This document shows, one piece after another, positions 15,369 to 26,375 of a stretch of 64,000 nt of DNA (positions are counted from its first letter, which is position 1; every line of letters starts with the position of its first letter). The translations under genes and the position numbers were made by a program. The stretch comes from Bradyrhizobium liaoningense (GTDB lineage Bacteria; Pseudomonadota; Alphaproteobacteria; Rhizobiales; Xanthobacteraceae), in the NCBI RefSeq assembly GCF_018130825.1, contig NZ_JAFCJS010000001.1, positions 558,001 through 622,000 of the forward strand. Direction: 5' to 3'. The notes beneath the pieces were generated by a model. That model had not been told where the DNA came from and did not search any database. It was given only the letters and a program-made list of their open reading frames with translations.

Positions 15369-16745
15369 CTACCGCCTGAAGAACGACGTCAGCGTCGATC
15401 CCGCCGACGCCGCCTCCGGCTTTGCCTGCGGCGCGGGCTGCTGCGGCGCCGGTGCGGGCGCGGGCTCCTCGCGCTTCGATGAGCGCTTGGAGGAATAGCT
15501 GCGGCGGCGCTTGTCCGGTTTTGCAGTTGGCGCGGGCGCCGGCGCAGTCTCGGCTTGCGGCGCGGTGTCCTGCGTCTTCTCGGAGTTGTTCTCCTGGACC
15601 CGGTCCTGGGACTTCTCTTGACCCTTCTCTTGCGCCTTCTCCGAACTGCGACGCATCGACAGCCGCTGGCCGTCGAACACGGTGGTCTCGCAGTGACGGT
15701 TGCTCTCGGATAGCCCGGCGCAGAGCTTTGCGGCGGCGGCGGCATTGATCAGCGGGCCGGCCCCTAAGCGCAGCTGCATGCCGAGGCCGTTGCCGCCTTC
15801 CTTGATCATGATGATCGGACGCAGCGCTGCGACTTCCGGATTGGATTTGGTCAAGCCGCGCCAGAGCGCGCGCAGGCCGTCGATCGAGTTGGCCCCGCCG
15901 AGGTCGATCGCAAAGCGCGTCTGCTGGACCGCGATCGCCGGCGCCTCGCTTTCAGCGGCCTCCGGCGGCTTGGCCGGTGTGACCGCGGCCACTTCGGTCG
16001 GGGCGGGCGGCGCCTCGGGCTTCTTCTCGGTTGCCTCGGGCTGAACCAGTTTGGATGCGGCGGGATCGGGCGGCGCCATGATTGACTTGGACGGCACCAG
16101 CGGAAGCATCGGCAGCGCCGAGGTCGTGGCCGGCGCCTGCGAGACCAGCGAGGCGGCAGCCGCGGTCTGCGGCGGCGGATTTGCCGGCTCCTTCGCTATG
16201 TCCTTGGCTGCGTCCTTAGCGGGCTCCTTCACCTGGTCCTTGGCGCTCGCGCGCGGCTTGTCGCTCGATGGCGCCGGCACCGAGGCCACCGGCCCGACGC
16301 TGGGCGCAGCCGCCGCGGGCTGTGCGTCAGGGGCCGGCGCGTCCTGCGGCTTCGCGCTCTGCCTGGCGATCGCGCCGGTGACGGAATCGAGCCCTTGCTC
16401 CAGCACCGTGACGCGCGAATAGAGCCGGTCGCGATCGGTGTTCAGCGTCTCGATGGCGGCGGCGAGGCGGCGGGCCTCGTTCTGGCTTTCCTTGGTCAGC
16501 AGCTGCAGCCGGTCGGCCTGACGTGCAAGATCGGCTGAGGCAACCTGGTCACGGCGCCAGCCGAGCTGGGCCTGGTTGGCCATCACGGCGACGACGACGG
16601 CGCCGACGGCAGCCGCGCCCCACGAGCCCAGCCGCCACATCATGCGGCGGTCGAACGCGCTTTCCTCGGCCAAAAGTCCGGAGAACAGCCCGCCGGTCTC
16701 CTTCGTGCCGAAGGCGTCCGCCAGTGGGTCGGAATCCTTTGCCAT
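15369..16745 (-). CDS. Membrane-anchored SPOR-like protein with low-complexity linkers
   Basis: 458 residues. A cytoplasmic N-terminus is followed by one membrane helix (about 42-60, WGAAAVGAVVVAVMA) and a predicted coiled coil (70-130). A long Ala/Pro/Lys linker (130-270) leads to a compact domain (about 275-360: FAIDLGGANSIDGLRALW ... LRLGAGPLINAAAAAKLC ... TTVFDGQRL). That pattern resembles SPOR-type peptidoglycan-binding domains, with two Cys that could bridge. A repetitive Glu/Lys/Gln stretch (EKAQEKGQEKSQDRVQE) and a Pro-rich basic tail end the protein. A cell-envelope role is inferred. Divergent from glmU. Confidence 0.55.
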   Translation of the reverse strand: MAKDSDPLADAFGTKETGGLFSGLLAEESAFDRRMMWRLGSWGAAAVGAVVVAVMANQAQLGWRRDQVASADLARQADRLQLLTKESQNEARRLAAAIETLNTDRDRLYSRVTVLEQGLDSVTGAIARQSAKPQDAPAPDAQPAAAAPSVGPVASVPAPSSDKPRASAKDQVKEPAKDAAKDIAKEPANPPPQTAAAASLVSQAPATTSALPMLPLVPSKSIMAPPDPAASKLVQPEATEKKPEAPPAPTEVAAVTPAKPPEAAESEAPAIAVQQTRFAIDLGGANSIDGLRALWRGLTKSNPEVAALRPIIMIKEGGNGLGMQLRLGAGPLINAAAAAKLCAGLSESNRHCETTVFDGQRLSMRRSSEKAQEKGQEKSQDRVQENNSEKTQDTAPQAETAPAPAPTAKPDKRRRSYSSKRSSKREEPAPAPAPQQPAPQAKPEAASAGSTLTSFFRR

Positions 16746-16919
16746 GAACGTTAAATGCCCAGCCCTGTCCGGCTTCCCCGAATCAATCAGGGAACATTAA
16801 CAGGAAAACTCGGTCGCACTTGAATTCCGGGCGTTTGCGGGGGTAGCAAGGCGGCAGCTCACAAGGGCGGCCTGCCGCCTGCCGCGCCAATTGATTCGGC
16901 CGTATCTGACAGGATTGCG

Positions 16920-18275
16920 ATGACCGCCCGTTCCAGCCTCACGATCGTGCTCGCCGCCGGTGAAGGCACGCGGATGCGATCGAGCCTGCCGAAGGTGCTG
17001 CATCCCGTCGCTCACCAGAGCCTGCTCGCCCATGTGCTCGCCGCCGCGCCGAAGGGAACCGGCACCTCGCTCGCCGTCGTGATCGGTCCGGACCATCAGG
17101 CGGTGGCGGATGAGGCGAAGCGCATCCGCCCCGACGCGCTCACCTTCGTGCAGGGCGAACGCCTCGGCACTGCGCATGCGGTGCTGGCGGCACGCGAGGC
17201 CATCGCGCGCGGCGCGGATGATCTGTTGATCGCGTTCGGCGACACGCCGCTGATCTCGGCCAAGACCTTTGCGCGGCTGCGTGCGCCGCTCGCGAAGGGT
17301 GCCGCGATCGCCGCGCTCGGCTTCCGCGCCGCCGATCCGACCGGCTATGGCCGCTTCATCGTCGAGGGCGACCGCCTGGTCGCAATCCGCGAGCAGGCCG
17401 ATGCCAGCGAAGCCGAGCGCAAGATCGATCTGTGCAATGCCGGCGTCATGGCGATCGACGGACGCCGTGCGCTCGACATCCTCGAGAAGATCGGCAATGG
17501 CAATTCCAAGGGCGAATATTATCTGACGGACGCGGTTGAAATCGTCCGCAAGCAGGGATGGGAGTCCGTGGTGATCGAAACCAGCGAGGACGAAGTGCGC
17601 GGCATCAACACCAAGGCGCAGCTCGCCGAGGCCGAAGCCGTGATGCAGGCGCGTTTGCGCAAGGCTGCGATGGAGGCCGGCGTCACGCTGATCGCGCCGG
17701 ACACGGTTTATCTCTCCGCCGACACCGTGTTCGGCAAGGACGTCACCATCGAGCCGTTCGTCGTGATCGGCCCGGGCGTGTCGATCGCCGACGGCAGCGT
17801 GATCCATTCCTTCTCGCACATCGTCGAGACCACGCTCGGCAAGAAGGTCTCGATCGGCCCCTATGCGCGGCTTCGTCCCGGCACCTCGCTCGGCGACGGT
17901 GCGCGTATCGGCAATTTCGTGGAGACCAAGGCGGCGACGCTGGAAGCCGGCGTCAAGGTCAACCATCTCTCCTACATTGGGGACGCCACGGTCGGTGCCA
18001 ATTCCAACATCGGCGCCGGCACCATCACCTGCAACTACGACGGCTTCAAGAAGCACAAGACGGTCATCGGGCAGGGCGCCTTCGTCGGCACCAACTCCTC
18101 GCTGGTCGCGCCGGTCAGAATCGGCAACGGCGCCTATATCGGCTCCGGCTCGGTGATCACGAAGGACGTGCCCGACGACGCCATGGCGCTGGAGCGCAAC
18201 CAGCAGACCATCCGGGAAGGCGGCGCGGCGCGCTATCGCGAGATGAAGACGGGCGGCAAGAAGCCGGAGAAATAG
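16920..18275 (+). CDS. glmU: Bifunctional GlcNAc-1-P uridyltransferase / GlcN-1-P acetyltransferase
   Basis: 451 residues, cytosolic. The N-terminal nucleotidyltransferase domain (1-230) has [33 protein letters not shown] and FGDTPLIS. The C-terminal left-handed beta-helix (about 250-430) has hexapeptide repeats and the acetyltransferase residues in [12 protein letters not shown] and [11 protein letters not shown]. It makes UDP-GlcNAc, the precursor of peptidoglycan and lipid A, using GlcN-1-P that derives from the GlmS product. Full length and intact. Upstream of glmS on the same strand, separated by a small opposite-strand gene. Confidence 0.97.
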   Translation: MTARSSLTIVLAAGEGTRMRSSLPKVLHPVAHQSLLAHVLAAAPKGTGTSLAVVIGPDHQAVADEAKRIRPDALTFVQGERLGTAHAVLAAREAIARGADDLLIAFGDTPLISAKTFARLRAPLAKGAAIAALGFRAADPTGYGRFIVEGDRLVAIREQADASEAERKIDLCNAGVMAIDGRRALDILEKIGNGNSKGEYYLTDAVEIVRKQGWESVVIETSEDEVRGINTKAQLAEAEAVMQARLRKAAMEAGVTLIAPDTVYLSADTVFGKDVTIEPFVVIGPGVSIADGSVIHSFSHIVETTLGKKVSIGPYARLRPGTSLGDGARIGNFVETKAATLEAGVKVNHLSYIGDATVGANSNIGAGTITCNYDGFKKHKTVIGQGAFVGTNSSLVAPVRIGNGAYIGSGSVITKDVPDDAMALERNQQTIREGGAARYREMKTGGKKPEK

Positions 18276-18281
18276 GACGCG

Positions 18282-18500
18282 CTATTCGTCGTCGGCGAAT
18301 TCGGAGAAGATCGCGCGGGTCAGGCGCCAGCCGCGCGGCTTGGCGCGCTTGGCCGGTTCGCCTTGCTTATGCTTGATGAAGACGGGCTTGCTTTCCTTGC
18401 CGCGCTGGGGCGGCGGCCAATGGGCGAGGTTCGTGCCCGAGGTCTCGCTGGCACGCAGATACAACGACGACAGACCTTTGCGGTCGGATGAGCCTTTCAT
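18282..18500 (-). CDS. Small basic hypothetical protein
   Basis: 72 residues from the ATG at 18500, with AGGAG about 9 bases upstream; a longer frame upstream has no such site. Sequence is basic and Trp/Pro-containing (LAHWPPPQRGKESKPVF, RGWRLTRAIFSEFADDE). No domain recognised. It lies between glmU and glmS on the opposite strand and ends 7 bases from the glmU stop. The good ribosome binding site supports expression; function is unknown. Confidence 0.55.
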   Translation of the reverse strand: MKGSSDRKGLSSLYLRASETSGTNLAHWPPPQRGKESKPVFIKHKQGEPAKRAKPRGWRLTRAIFSEFADDE

Positions 18501-18719
18501 GGCCTTGTTCTCCTGGCCGGAATCGTTGGTCAAACGTGTTGACAACAAGTTAACGTCCGGGATTAAAGGCCGGCCACATCGACGCAGGCTTGGCGTGTTG
18601 CAGGCGAACGCTGTCTCAATCAGCAATAATTATTGAGTATATGGTTCCCTCGGAATTTCGCTAAAAACTGAGCGCGTCGTTTTGGCGATTTTTCGACGAT
18701 TTGGGGGATATTGATCCGC

Positions 18720-20546
<1,827 letters not shown>

Positions 20547-20561
20547 GCAGAAGGGATCGGG

Positions 20562-20608
20562 GCTGCACTCTTCCAAAACCTGCTAGAAGACCCTAGCTTG
20601 AGTGCAGC
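20562..20608 (+). other. Inverted repeat between glmS and the DUF502 gene
   Basis: GCTGCACTC (20562-20570) and GAGTGCAGC (20600-20608) can form a 9-bp stem across a 29-base loop that itself contains a short CTAG...TAG dyad. It may reduce readthrough or stabilise glmS mRNA. There is no T-tract. Confidence 0.35.
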
Positions 20609-20626
20609 GACTGACCTGGAACCCGA

Positions 20627-21397
20627 ATGACCACCCGCGACGACGTCCCCGCGCCGCTTGATCCCGCTCCGGAACCGCATACCGGCCTGATGGGCCGCTT
20701 TCGCAACTATTTTCTGACCGGCCTCGTGGTGACGGGGCCGATCGCGATCACCCTCTATCTGGTCTGGTGGTTCGTCACCTGGGTCGACGGCGTGGTGCGG
20801 CCGTTCGTGCCGCTGGCCTATCGGCCCGAAACCTATCTGCCCTACGGCGTCCCCGGCTGGGGACTGATTGTCGCATTCTTCACACTGACCCTGGTCGGCT
20901 TCCTCGCCGCGAACCTGATCGGCCGCACGCTGGTCGATGTCGGCGAGACTTTCCTCGGCCGCATCCCGGCGGTGCGCGCCATCTATCGCGGGCTGAAGCA
21001 GGTGTTCGAGACGCTGTTCTCGGGCAAGGGCTCGAGCTTCCGCAAAGTCGGCCTCGTCGAGTTTCCATCGCCGGGCATGTGGTCGATCGTGCTGATCTCG
21101 CAATCGCCGAGCGAGGACATTGCCCGTAGCCTGCCAGGGCAGGAAGAGCATGTCTCGGTGTTCCTGCCGTGCTCGCCGAACCCGACCACGGGCTTCTTCT
21201 TCTATGTGCCCAAGAGCAAGATCATCGAGGTCGACCTAAGCGCCGAGGACGCCGCAACGCTGATCATGTCGGCCGGCGTGGTGCAGCCGGGCTCCGCGCC
21301 CGACCCGAAGAAGGCCGCGGCGCTCGCGGGCATGGCGAATGCCGCGCGCATTGCCAATGCCTCGACGCTCCAGCCTCAACCTGCGAAGGTGGAGTAG
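20627..21397 (+). CDS. DUF502 family membrane protein
   Basis: 256 residues. After a short Pro-rich start there are two membrane helices (about 28-52 and 75-98, LTGLVVTGPIAITLYLVWWFV and GLIVAFFTLTLVGFLAANLIG). A soluble domain follows with GRIPAVRAIYRGLKQVFETL, then VGLVEFPSPGMWSIVLIS and NPTTGFFFYVPKSKI. This is the DUF502 signature set. Function is not established; membrane-linked. It follows glmS by 80 bases on the same strand. Confidence 0.85.
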   Translation: MTTRDDVPAPLDPAPEPHTGLMGRFRNYFLTGLVVTGPIAITLYLVWWFVTWVDGVVRPFVPLAYRPETYLPYGVPGWGLIVAFFTLTLVGFLAANLIGRTLVDVGETFLGRIPAVRAIYRGLKQVFETLFSGKGSSFRKVGLVEFPSPGMWSIVLISQSPSEDIARSLPGQEEHVSVFLPCSPNPTTGFFFYVPKSKIIEVDLSAEDAATLIMSAGVVQPGSAPDPKKAAALAGMANAARIANASTLQPQPAKVE

Positions 21398-21502
21398 GGC
21401 CATTCCCGTTTTGGATGGCCGCATTCACGCAAGCAGTTTCGTCCTCTGCTAGTGTTCCGGTTGAATTGAGCGCCTCGCTCGCAATTCGACCTGGAGTGCA
21501 CG

Positions 21503-22360
21503 ATGTCCAAAACGATCGCGATCCTCGCGCCCGGCGCCATGGGCAGCGCCGTGGCCCGCCGCCTCGGCGAAAACGGCGCGCGGGTGCTGACCTCCTTGAA
21601 GGGCCGCAGCGAGGCGACGCTGAAACGGGCTGCCGACGCCGGCATGATCGGCGCCGAGGACGATGCGATCGCAGATGCCGACATTATCCTTTCGATCGTG
21701 CCGCCGGGCGAAGCCGTCGCGCTCGCCGAACGCCTGGCCGCGTTGATCGTCCGGCGTGCGAAGAAGCCGGTCGTGGTCGATTGCAACGCGGTCAATGTCG
21801 ACACCGTGCAACGGATCGAGGAGATCATCGGCTCGGCGCAGGCGCCCTTCGTCGACGGCGGCATCATCGGCTTTCCGCCGCAACCCGGCGGCAAGAGCCC
21901 GGCTTTCTACATGTCCGGCGAGCACGCGAAGGACGTCGTGGTGCTCAGGGATCTCGGCCTCGACGTGCGGATCGTCGAAGGCCCGGTCGGTGCCGCCTCC
22001 GCGCTGAAAATGTCCTACGCCGGCATCGTCAAGGGCCTCGCCGGCATCGGCTCGGCCATGGTGGTGGCGGCGACGAAAGCGGGCGCGGCCGATGCGCTGC
22101 GCGACGAGCTGGCGCTGAGCCAGCCTGCGATCCTCGCGCGGCTCGAAGTGGCGCTGCCCGATATGATTCCAAAAGCGTATCGCTGGGTCGCGGAGATGCG
22201 GGAGATTTCCGGCTTCCTCGGAGCCGATCACCCGGCCAGCCAGATCTACGAGGGTTTTGCACGCTGGTTCGAGCACCTCGCGGAGGATGCGAATGGCGAT
22301 GCCGTGGATGCCGCGCTGATGAAGGCCTTCGCTGCAAGCATCGCGCAGAAGAAGGCCTAG
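21503..22360 (+). CDS. NAD(P)-dependent oxidoreductase, 6-phosphogluconate-dehydrogenase-like with DUF1932
   Basis: 285 residues. The N-terminal Rossmann fold begins IAILAPGAMGSAVARRL (G-x-G-x-x-G variant). The middle has DCNAVNVDTVQRIEE and VDGGIIGFPPQPG. The C-terminal helical domain has ALKMSYAGIVKGLAG with the catalytic Lys position, typical of beta-hydroxyacid dehydrogenases of the DUF1932 branch. Likely oxidises or reduces a small hydroxy acid; substrate unknown. Complete, ordinary length. Confidence 0.8.
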   Translation: MSKTIAILAPGAMGSAVARRLGENGARVLTSLKGRSEATLKRAADAGMIGAEDDAIADADIILSIVPPGEAVALAERLAALIVRRAKKPVVVDCNAVNVDTVQRIEEIIGSAQAPFVDGGIIGFPPQPGGKSPAFYMSGEHAKDVVVLRDLGLDVRIVEGPVGAASALKMSYAGIVKGLAGIGSAMVVAATKAGAADALRDELALSQPAILARLEVALPDMIPKAYRWVAEMREISGFLGADHPASQIYEGFARWFEHLAEDANGDAVDAALMKAFAASIAQKKA

Positions 22361-22450
22361 TCGTCCGGAGCTGCCGAAACCGGCTCCGGAAAGCCCTGGA
22401 TGTCCCGGTCGCGTCTCAAGCGTACAACGTGTGCCGAGCTCCACCCACAT

Positions 22451-22530
22451 CGTCATTGCGAGCGAAGCGAAGCAATCCAGAATCTTTCCGCGAAGGGACT
22501 CTGGATTGCTTCGCTTCGCTCGCAATGACG
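22451..22530. repeat. Long palindromic intergenic repeat
   Basis: Arms at 22451-22484 (begins CGTCATTGCGAGCGAAGCGA) and 22497-22530 are inverted copies with one mismatch over 34 bases, separated by 12 bases. Such CGTCATTGCGAGCG elements are a common dispersed palindromic family in Bradyrhizobium and Rhodopseudomonas. The transcript would fold into a long hairpin between two same-strand genes. A related half-site lies near 56209-56233. Confidence 0.85.
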
Positions 22531-22588
22531 GAGACGTCGCGATCCCCATCTGTTAGTATTCTGCGAAAGCAGGCGCATGGGAGTTCGA

Positions 22589-23518
22589 ATGAGAGTGGTT
22601 GTCATCGGCGCGGGGGCGCTCGGCGGCTATTACGGAGCTTGCCTCGTCCGAGCGGGCCGCGACGTGACCTTTCTGGTGCGCGAGAAGCGGGCCGAGCAAT
22701 TGCGGCGGGATGGACTACAGGTCGTAAGCCCGCACGGCGACTTCGCCGTGCAGCCGAAGATCGTTCTGGCCAGCGATCTCAAGGAGCCGTTCGACGTCGT
22801 GCTCGTCGGCGTGAAGGCCTACTCGCTCGACGACGCCGTGAGCCAGTTTGCGCCCGCCGTCGGCCCCAACACGATGATTCTTCCCATCCTGAACGGATTG
22901 AAACATCTCGACGCCCTGACCGCGAGGTTCGGCGCTGCGCGCGTCCTCGGCGGGCTCGCGAATGTCAGTGCCGGGCTCGATGCGGATGGTCGTGTCGTCC
23001 AGTTCATGGCCAATCAGACCATTGTCTTCGGCGAGATCGAGGGTTCGCTGAGCGAGCGTACGCTCGCCCTGGAAAAGCTGCTCCAGGTCCCCGGCATCGA
23101 CGTGCGCGCCAGCGAAGCGATCATGCTGGACATGTGGGAGAAATTCGTCCAGCTTAGCACGCTCGCCGGCATCACCTGCCTGATGCGCGCGAGCATCGGA
23201 GACATCCTGGCCGTGCCCAACGGCGAGCAGTCGATTTTTCGCCTGTTCGCGGAATGCTGCACTGTTGCGACGGCTTCAGGCTTCGAGCCGCGTGCGCCGT
23301 TCATCGAGTTCGATCGAAAACTGTTCACCACGCTGGATTCGCCGCTGAAGGCCTCGATGCTGCGCGACATCGAGCGCGGCTCGATCACCGAGGCGGAGCA
23401 TATCCTCGGTGACATGGCCAATCGCGCCCGCACGCTCGGCATCGACACGCCGTTGCTGGATCTCGCCCGCGCGCATGTGGCGGCCTACGAGGTCGGGCGG
23501 CGAAGGGCAGGGGGCTAA
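22589..23518 (+). CDS. Ketopantoate reductase family protein (PanE/ApbA-like)
   Basis: 309 residues from the ATG at 22589 (GGGAG five bases upstream), preferred over the ATG at 22577. The N-terminal NADP site is VVVIGAGALGGYYGACLVRAG. The C-terminal domain has the catalytic-Lys block WEKFVQLSTLAGITCLMR and the ERGSITEAEHILGDM segment with the Glu used in hydroxyacid binding. Similar proteins reduce 2-oxo acids; several paralogues usually exist, so pantoate synthesis is not assured. The 3' end overlaps recG by 4 bases, tail to tail. Confidence 0.8.
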   Translation: MRVVVIGAGALGGYYGACLVRAGRDVTFLVREKRAEQLRRDGLQVVSPHGDFAVQPKIVLASDLKEPFDVVLVGVKAYSLDDAVSQFAPAVGPNTMILPILNGLKHLDALTARFGAARVLGGLANVSAGLDADGRVVQFMANQTIVFGEIEGSLSERTLALEKLLQVPGIDVRASEAIMLDMWEKFVQLSTLAGITCLMRASIGDILAVPNGEQSIFRLFAECCTVATASGFEPRAPFIEFDRKLFTTLDSPLKASMLRDIERGSITEAEHILGDMANRARTLGIDTPLLDLARAHVAAYEVGRRRAGG

Positions 23519-25623
23519 CCCGCGCCGATCAGCGGGATCGCCTCGTCGCGCTCATACAGATACAGCAGGCACCGTAGCGCCTCGCCACGCTCGCCCTTCA
23601 GCTTCGGATCGTCCTTGAGGATGCGCAGCGCCTCGTCTCTAGCCTGGGTGATGAGCTGGCCGTGCACATCCGAGCGCGCGATGCGATAGCCGGGCAGGCC
23701 GCTCTGGCGCACCCCTAACACGTCGCCTTCGCCGCGCAGCTTCAAATCCTCCTCGGCGATGCGGAAGCCGTCGGTGGTCTCGCGAATCACCTTCAGCCGT
23801 GCCTTCGACATCTCGCCGAGCGGCTCGCCATAGAGCAGGATGCAGGTCGACGCTTCCGAGCCGCGTCCGATGCGGCCGCGCAACTGGTGCAGCTGGGCAA
23901 GGCCGAACCGTTCGGCATTCTCGATCACCATGATGGTGGCGGCCGGCACGTCGACGCCGACCTCGACGACCGTGGTCGCGACAAGGAGCCCGATCTCGTG
24001 GGCGGCGAACCGGCCCATCACGCGATCCTTCTCGGTGCCCTTCATCTGGCCGTGGACGAGGCCGACACGCTCGCCGAAGCGCTTCTGGAGACTCTCGAAA
24101 CGCTTTGTCGCATTGGTCAGATGCTCGGTGCCCTCGGCCTCGGATTCCTCGACCAGCGGGCAGATCCAATAGACCAGCTTGCCGGCTTCGAGTGCGCGGC
24201 CGACACCTTCCATGACCTCGCTGATCCGGCTCATCGGCACCGCGCGGGTGTCGATCGGCTGGCGGCCGGCGGGCTTTTCGCGCAGCTCGGAGATGTCCAT
24301 GTCGCCGAAATAGGTCAGCACCAGCGTGCGCGGAATCGGTGTTGCGCTCAGCACCAGCACGTCGACGGCTTCGCCCTTGGACGTCAGCGCGAGGCGCTCG
24401 CGGACGCCAAAGCGATGCTGCTCGTCGACGATGGCGAGCGCGAGGTCCCTGAAGATCACGTCGTCCTGGATCAGCGCATGGGTGCCGACGAGCAGATCGA
24501 TCTCGCCTTCGGCGAGCTGGGCGATGATCTCGCGCCGCTCCTTGCCTTTTTCGCGGCCGGTGAGGATTGCGACGCGCAGGCCGGCGCGTTCGGCGAGCGG
24601 CGCAATGGTCTTAATGTGCTGACGTGCCAGGATTTCGGTCGGCGCCATCAGCGCGGCCTGCTTGCCGACTTCGGCCACCGCGGCGGCCGCGAGCAGCGCC
24701 ACGACCGTTTTGCCCGAGCCGACGTCGCCCTGAAGCAGGCGCAGCATGCGCACCGGCTGCTTCAGGTCCTCGGCGATGGCGGCCGCGGCGCTGCGCTGGG
24801 AGGGTGTGAGCGCGTAAGGAAGGGCGTCGATGATCTCATTGCGCAGGTGCCCGTCGCCGGCATTGCGCACGCCGGCGGGGCGGCGCAGCTGCGCGCGGAT
24901 CAGCGCGAGGGCGAGCTGGCCGGCCAGGAGCTCGTCGAAGGCGAGGCGCGACCAGAACGGCTGGTCGGGCAGGATGTCCGTGAGCTCGACCGGCTGGTGC
25001 ACGCGGGTGAGGGCCTCAGCGATTGGCGGGAAGTGGCAGCGGCGCAGCACCTCGGGGCTGATCCATTCCGGCAATGCGGGGAGCTTCTGCAGCGCCTGCG
25101 CGATCGCGCGGCGGAGCGAGCCGAGCGCGAGGCCTTCCGTCAGCGGGTAGATCGGGTCGATGCCGGAGAGCTTTGAGATCGCCTCCTCGTCGAGCACGCG
25201 GTCGGGATGCACGATCTGCGGAATGCCGTCATACATCTGCAGCGTGCCGGAGACGTAGCGCTTCTCGCCCATCGGCAGCAGCTTCTCGACATAGCCGGGC
25301 TTGGCGCGAAAAAACGTCAGCACGACATCGCCGGTATCGTCGCTGGCATAGACCAGATACGGCGCGCGCGAATTGCGCGGCGGGGGCGGGCGGTGGCGAT
25401 CGACGGTGACCTCCAGCGTCACCATGGTTCCAACGGCCGCATCGCGGATCTTCGGCCGGGCGCGGCGGTCGATGACCTGGCTCGGCAGATGCAGCAGCAG
25501 ATCGACCAGTCGCGGCGTCTCGCTCCGGCTGAGCAGATATTGCAGCAGCTTGTCCTGCTTCGGACCGACGCCGGGCAGGCTGGTCACGGGAGCAAACAGC
25601 GGATTGAGCAGGCTGGGGCGCAT
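23515..25623 (-). CDS. recG: ATP-dependent DNA helicase RecG
   Basis: 702 residues. The N-terminal wedge/OB domain (about 50-150) recognises branched DNA. Helicase domain 1 has GDVGSGKTVVALLAAA (Walker A), TEILARQH and VDEQHRFGVRERL (DEQH box). Domain 2 has VHGQMKGTEKD, ATTVVEVGVDVPAATIMVIENAE and QLHQLRGRIGRGS. The C-terminal RecG wedge-associated region is intact. It reverses stalled forks and processes Holliday junctions. The start at 25623 gives the family length. Divergent intergenic space with prfH is only about 130 bases on the same strand. Confidence 0.97.
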   Translation of the reverse strand: MRPSLLNPLFAPVTSLPGVGPKQDKLLQYLLSRSETPRLVDLLLHLPSQVIDRRARPKIRDAAVGTMVTLEVTVDRHRPPPPRNSRAPYLVYASDDTGDVVLTFFRAKPGYVEKLLPMGEKRYVSGTLQMYDGIPQIVHPDRVLDEEAISKLSGIDPIYPLTEGLALGSLRRAIAQALQKLPALPEWISPEVLRRCHFPPIAEALTRVHQPVELTDILPDQPFWSRLAFDELLAGQLALALIRAQLRRPAGVRNAGDGHLRNEIIDALPYALTPSQRSAAAAIAEDLKQPVRMLRLLQGDVGSGKTVVALLAAAAVAEVGKQAALMAPTEILARQHIKTIAPLAERAGLRVAILTGREKGKERREIIAQLAEGEIDLLVGTHALIQDDVIFRDLALAIVDEQHRFGVRERLALTSKGEAVDVLVLSATPIPRTLVLTYFGDMDISELREKPAGRQPIDTRAVPMSRISEVMEGVGRALEAGKLVYWICPLVEESEAEGTEHLTNATKRFESLQKRFGERVGLVHGQMKGTEKDRVMGRFAAHEIGLLVATTVVEVGVDVPAATIMVIENAERFGLAQLHQLRGRIGRGSEASTCILLYGEPLGEMSKARLKVIRETTDGFRIAEEDLKLRGEGDVLGVRQSGLPGYRIARSDVHGQLITQARDEALRILKDDPKLKGERGEALRCLLYLYERDEAIPLIGAG

Positions 25624-25751
25624 TGGCGAAAACTAGAACTGTTCGTGACCGTGATGGCCAGTTTTGTGCGGGACGTCCACGGCTTTATTCCGTCCCGACC
25701 ATGATGGGGCCGCCTGGACCGGCAGAACGCTGCCGATCCAGCTTGGCCACG

Positions 25752-26375
25752 CTATGCGGCTCGAAATGCGGCGCCTTTGAACCGCTTGACCGGCCGGCCG
25801 CGCTCGAGCTGATCGTGTGCCGCGTGGGTCTCGTTCCGGGCGGCGATCGCGGCCAGTTCGCCTTGCAGCCTGAGCAGGGCCGCCAGCCGCTCCAGTGCCA
25901 GCGCCTTGTTCCGATGTTGCGAACGTTCTTCGCGCGCCACGACCGCAAGCCCGCTTGGAACGTGGACGGCCCGCACGGCGCTTTCGGTCTTGTTCTGATG
26001 CTGGCCGCCCGGGCCACCGGCCCGGAAGGCTTCAAAGCGAACATCCTGGGCGCTGATGGCCTTCGGCGCGTCGGGCAGCGCCGGAAGCTCGAAAACGCCG
26101 ATGAACCAGTTCTTTCGCTTGTGATGCGGCCTGAGCGGGCTTTGCGCCGTCCATTGGACCGCACCAATCCACGGGCGCGCAAAGGCGGCTGCGCCATCGC
26201 CATGGACGACAACGAGCGCCGATGCCGGACCGTGCTTGTCGGGACTGGGTCCTTCAAGATGGTCGGTGTCGAATCCGAGCGAGGTCGCTTCGGCGACGAG
26301 AGCTGCAACTGCATTCGCGACCGCGATCCGGCATTCCGCCGGGCCGCGTCCGCTGGTGAACAGAAGCCGGATCAT
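25752..26375 (-). CDS. prfH: Peptide chain release factor-like protein PrfH
   Basis: 207 residues, shorter than RF1/RF2. The GGQ hydrolysis loop is present (FEAFRAGGPGGQHQNKTES, about 113-131), followed by a basic SQHRNKALALERL helix. The N-terminal part is the reduced PrfH-type domain (MIRLLFTSGRGPAECRIAV). PrfH with its partner RtcB is known to rescue ribosomes stalled by cleavage of 16S rRNA in the decoding centre and allow religation. The start codon overlaps the rtcB stop (ATGA), showing translational coupling. Confidence 0.85.
   Translation of the reverse strand: MIRLLFTSGRGPAECRIAVANAVAALVAEATSLGFDTDHLEGPSPDKHGPASALVVVHGDGAAAFARPWIGAVQWTAQSPLRPHHKRKNWFIGVFELPALPDAPKAISAQDVRFEAFRAGGPGGQHQNKTESAVRAVHVPSGLAVVAREERSQHRNKALALERLAALLRLQGELAAIAARNETHAAHDQLERGRPVKRFKGAAFRAA

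Noticed and set aside
18501..18719. Possible glmS ribozyme or riboswitch before glmS
   Set aside because: No conserved glmS-ribozyme-like core was seen, and the element is typical of Gram-positive bacteria.
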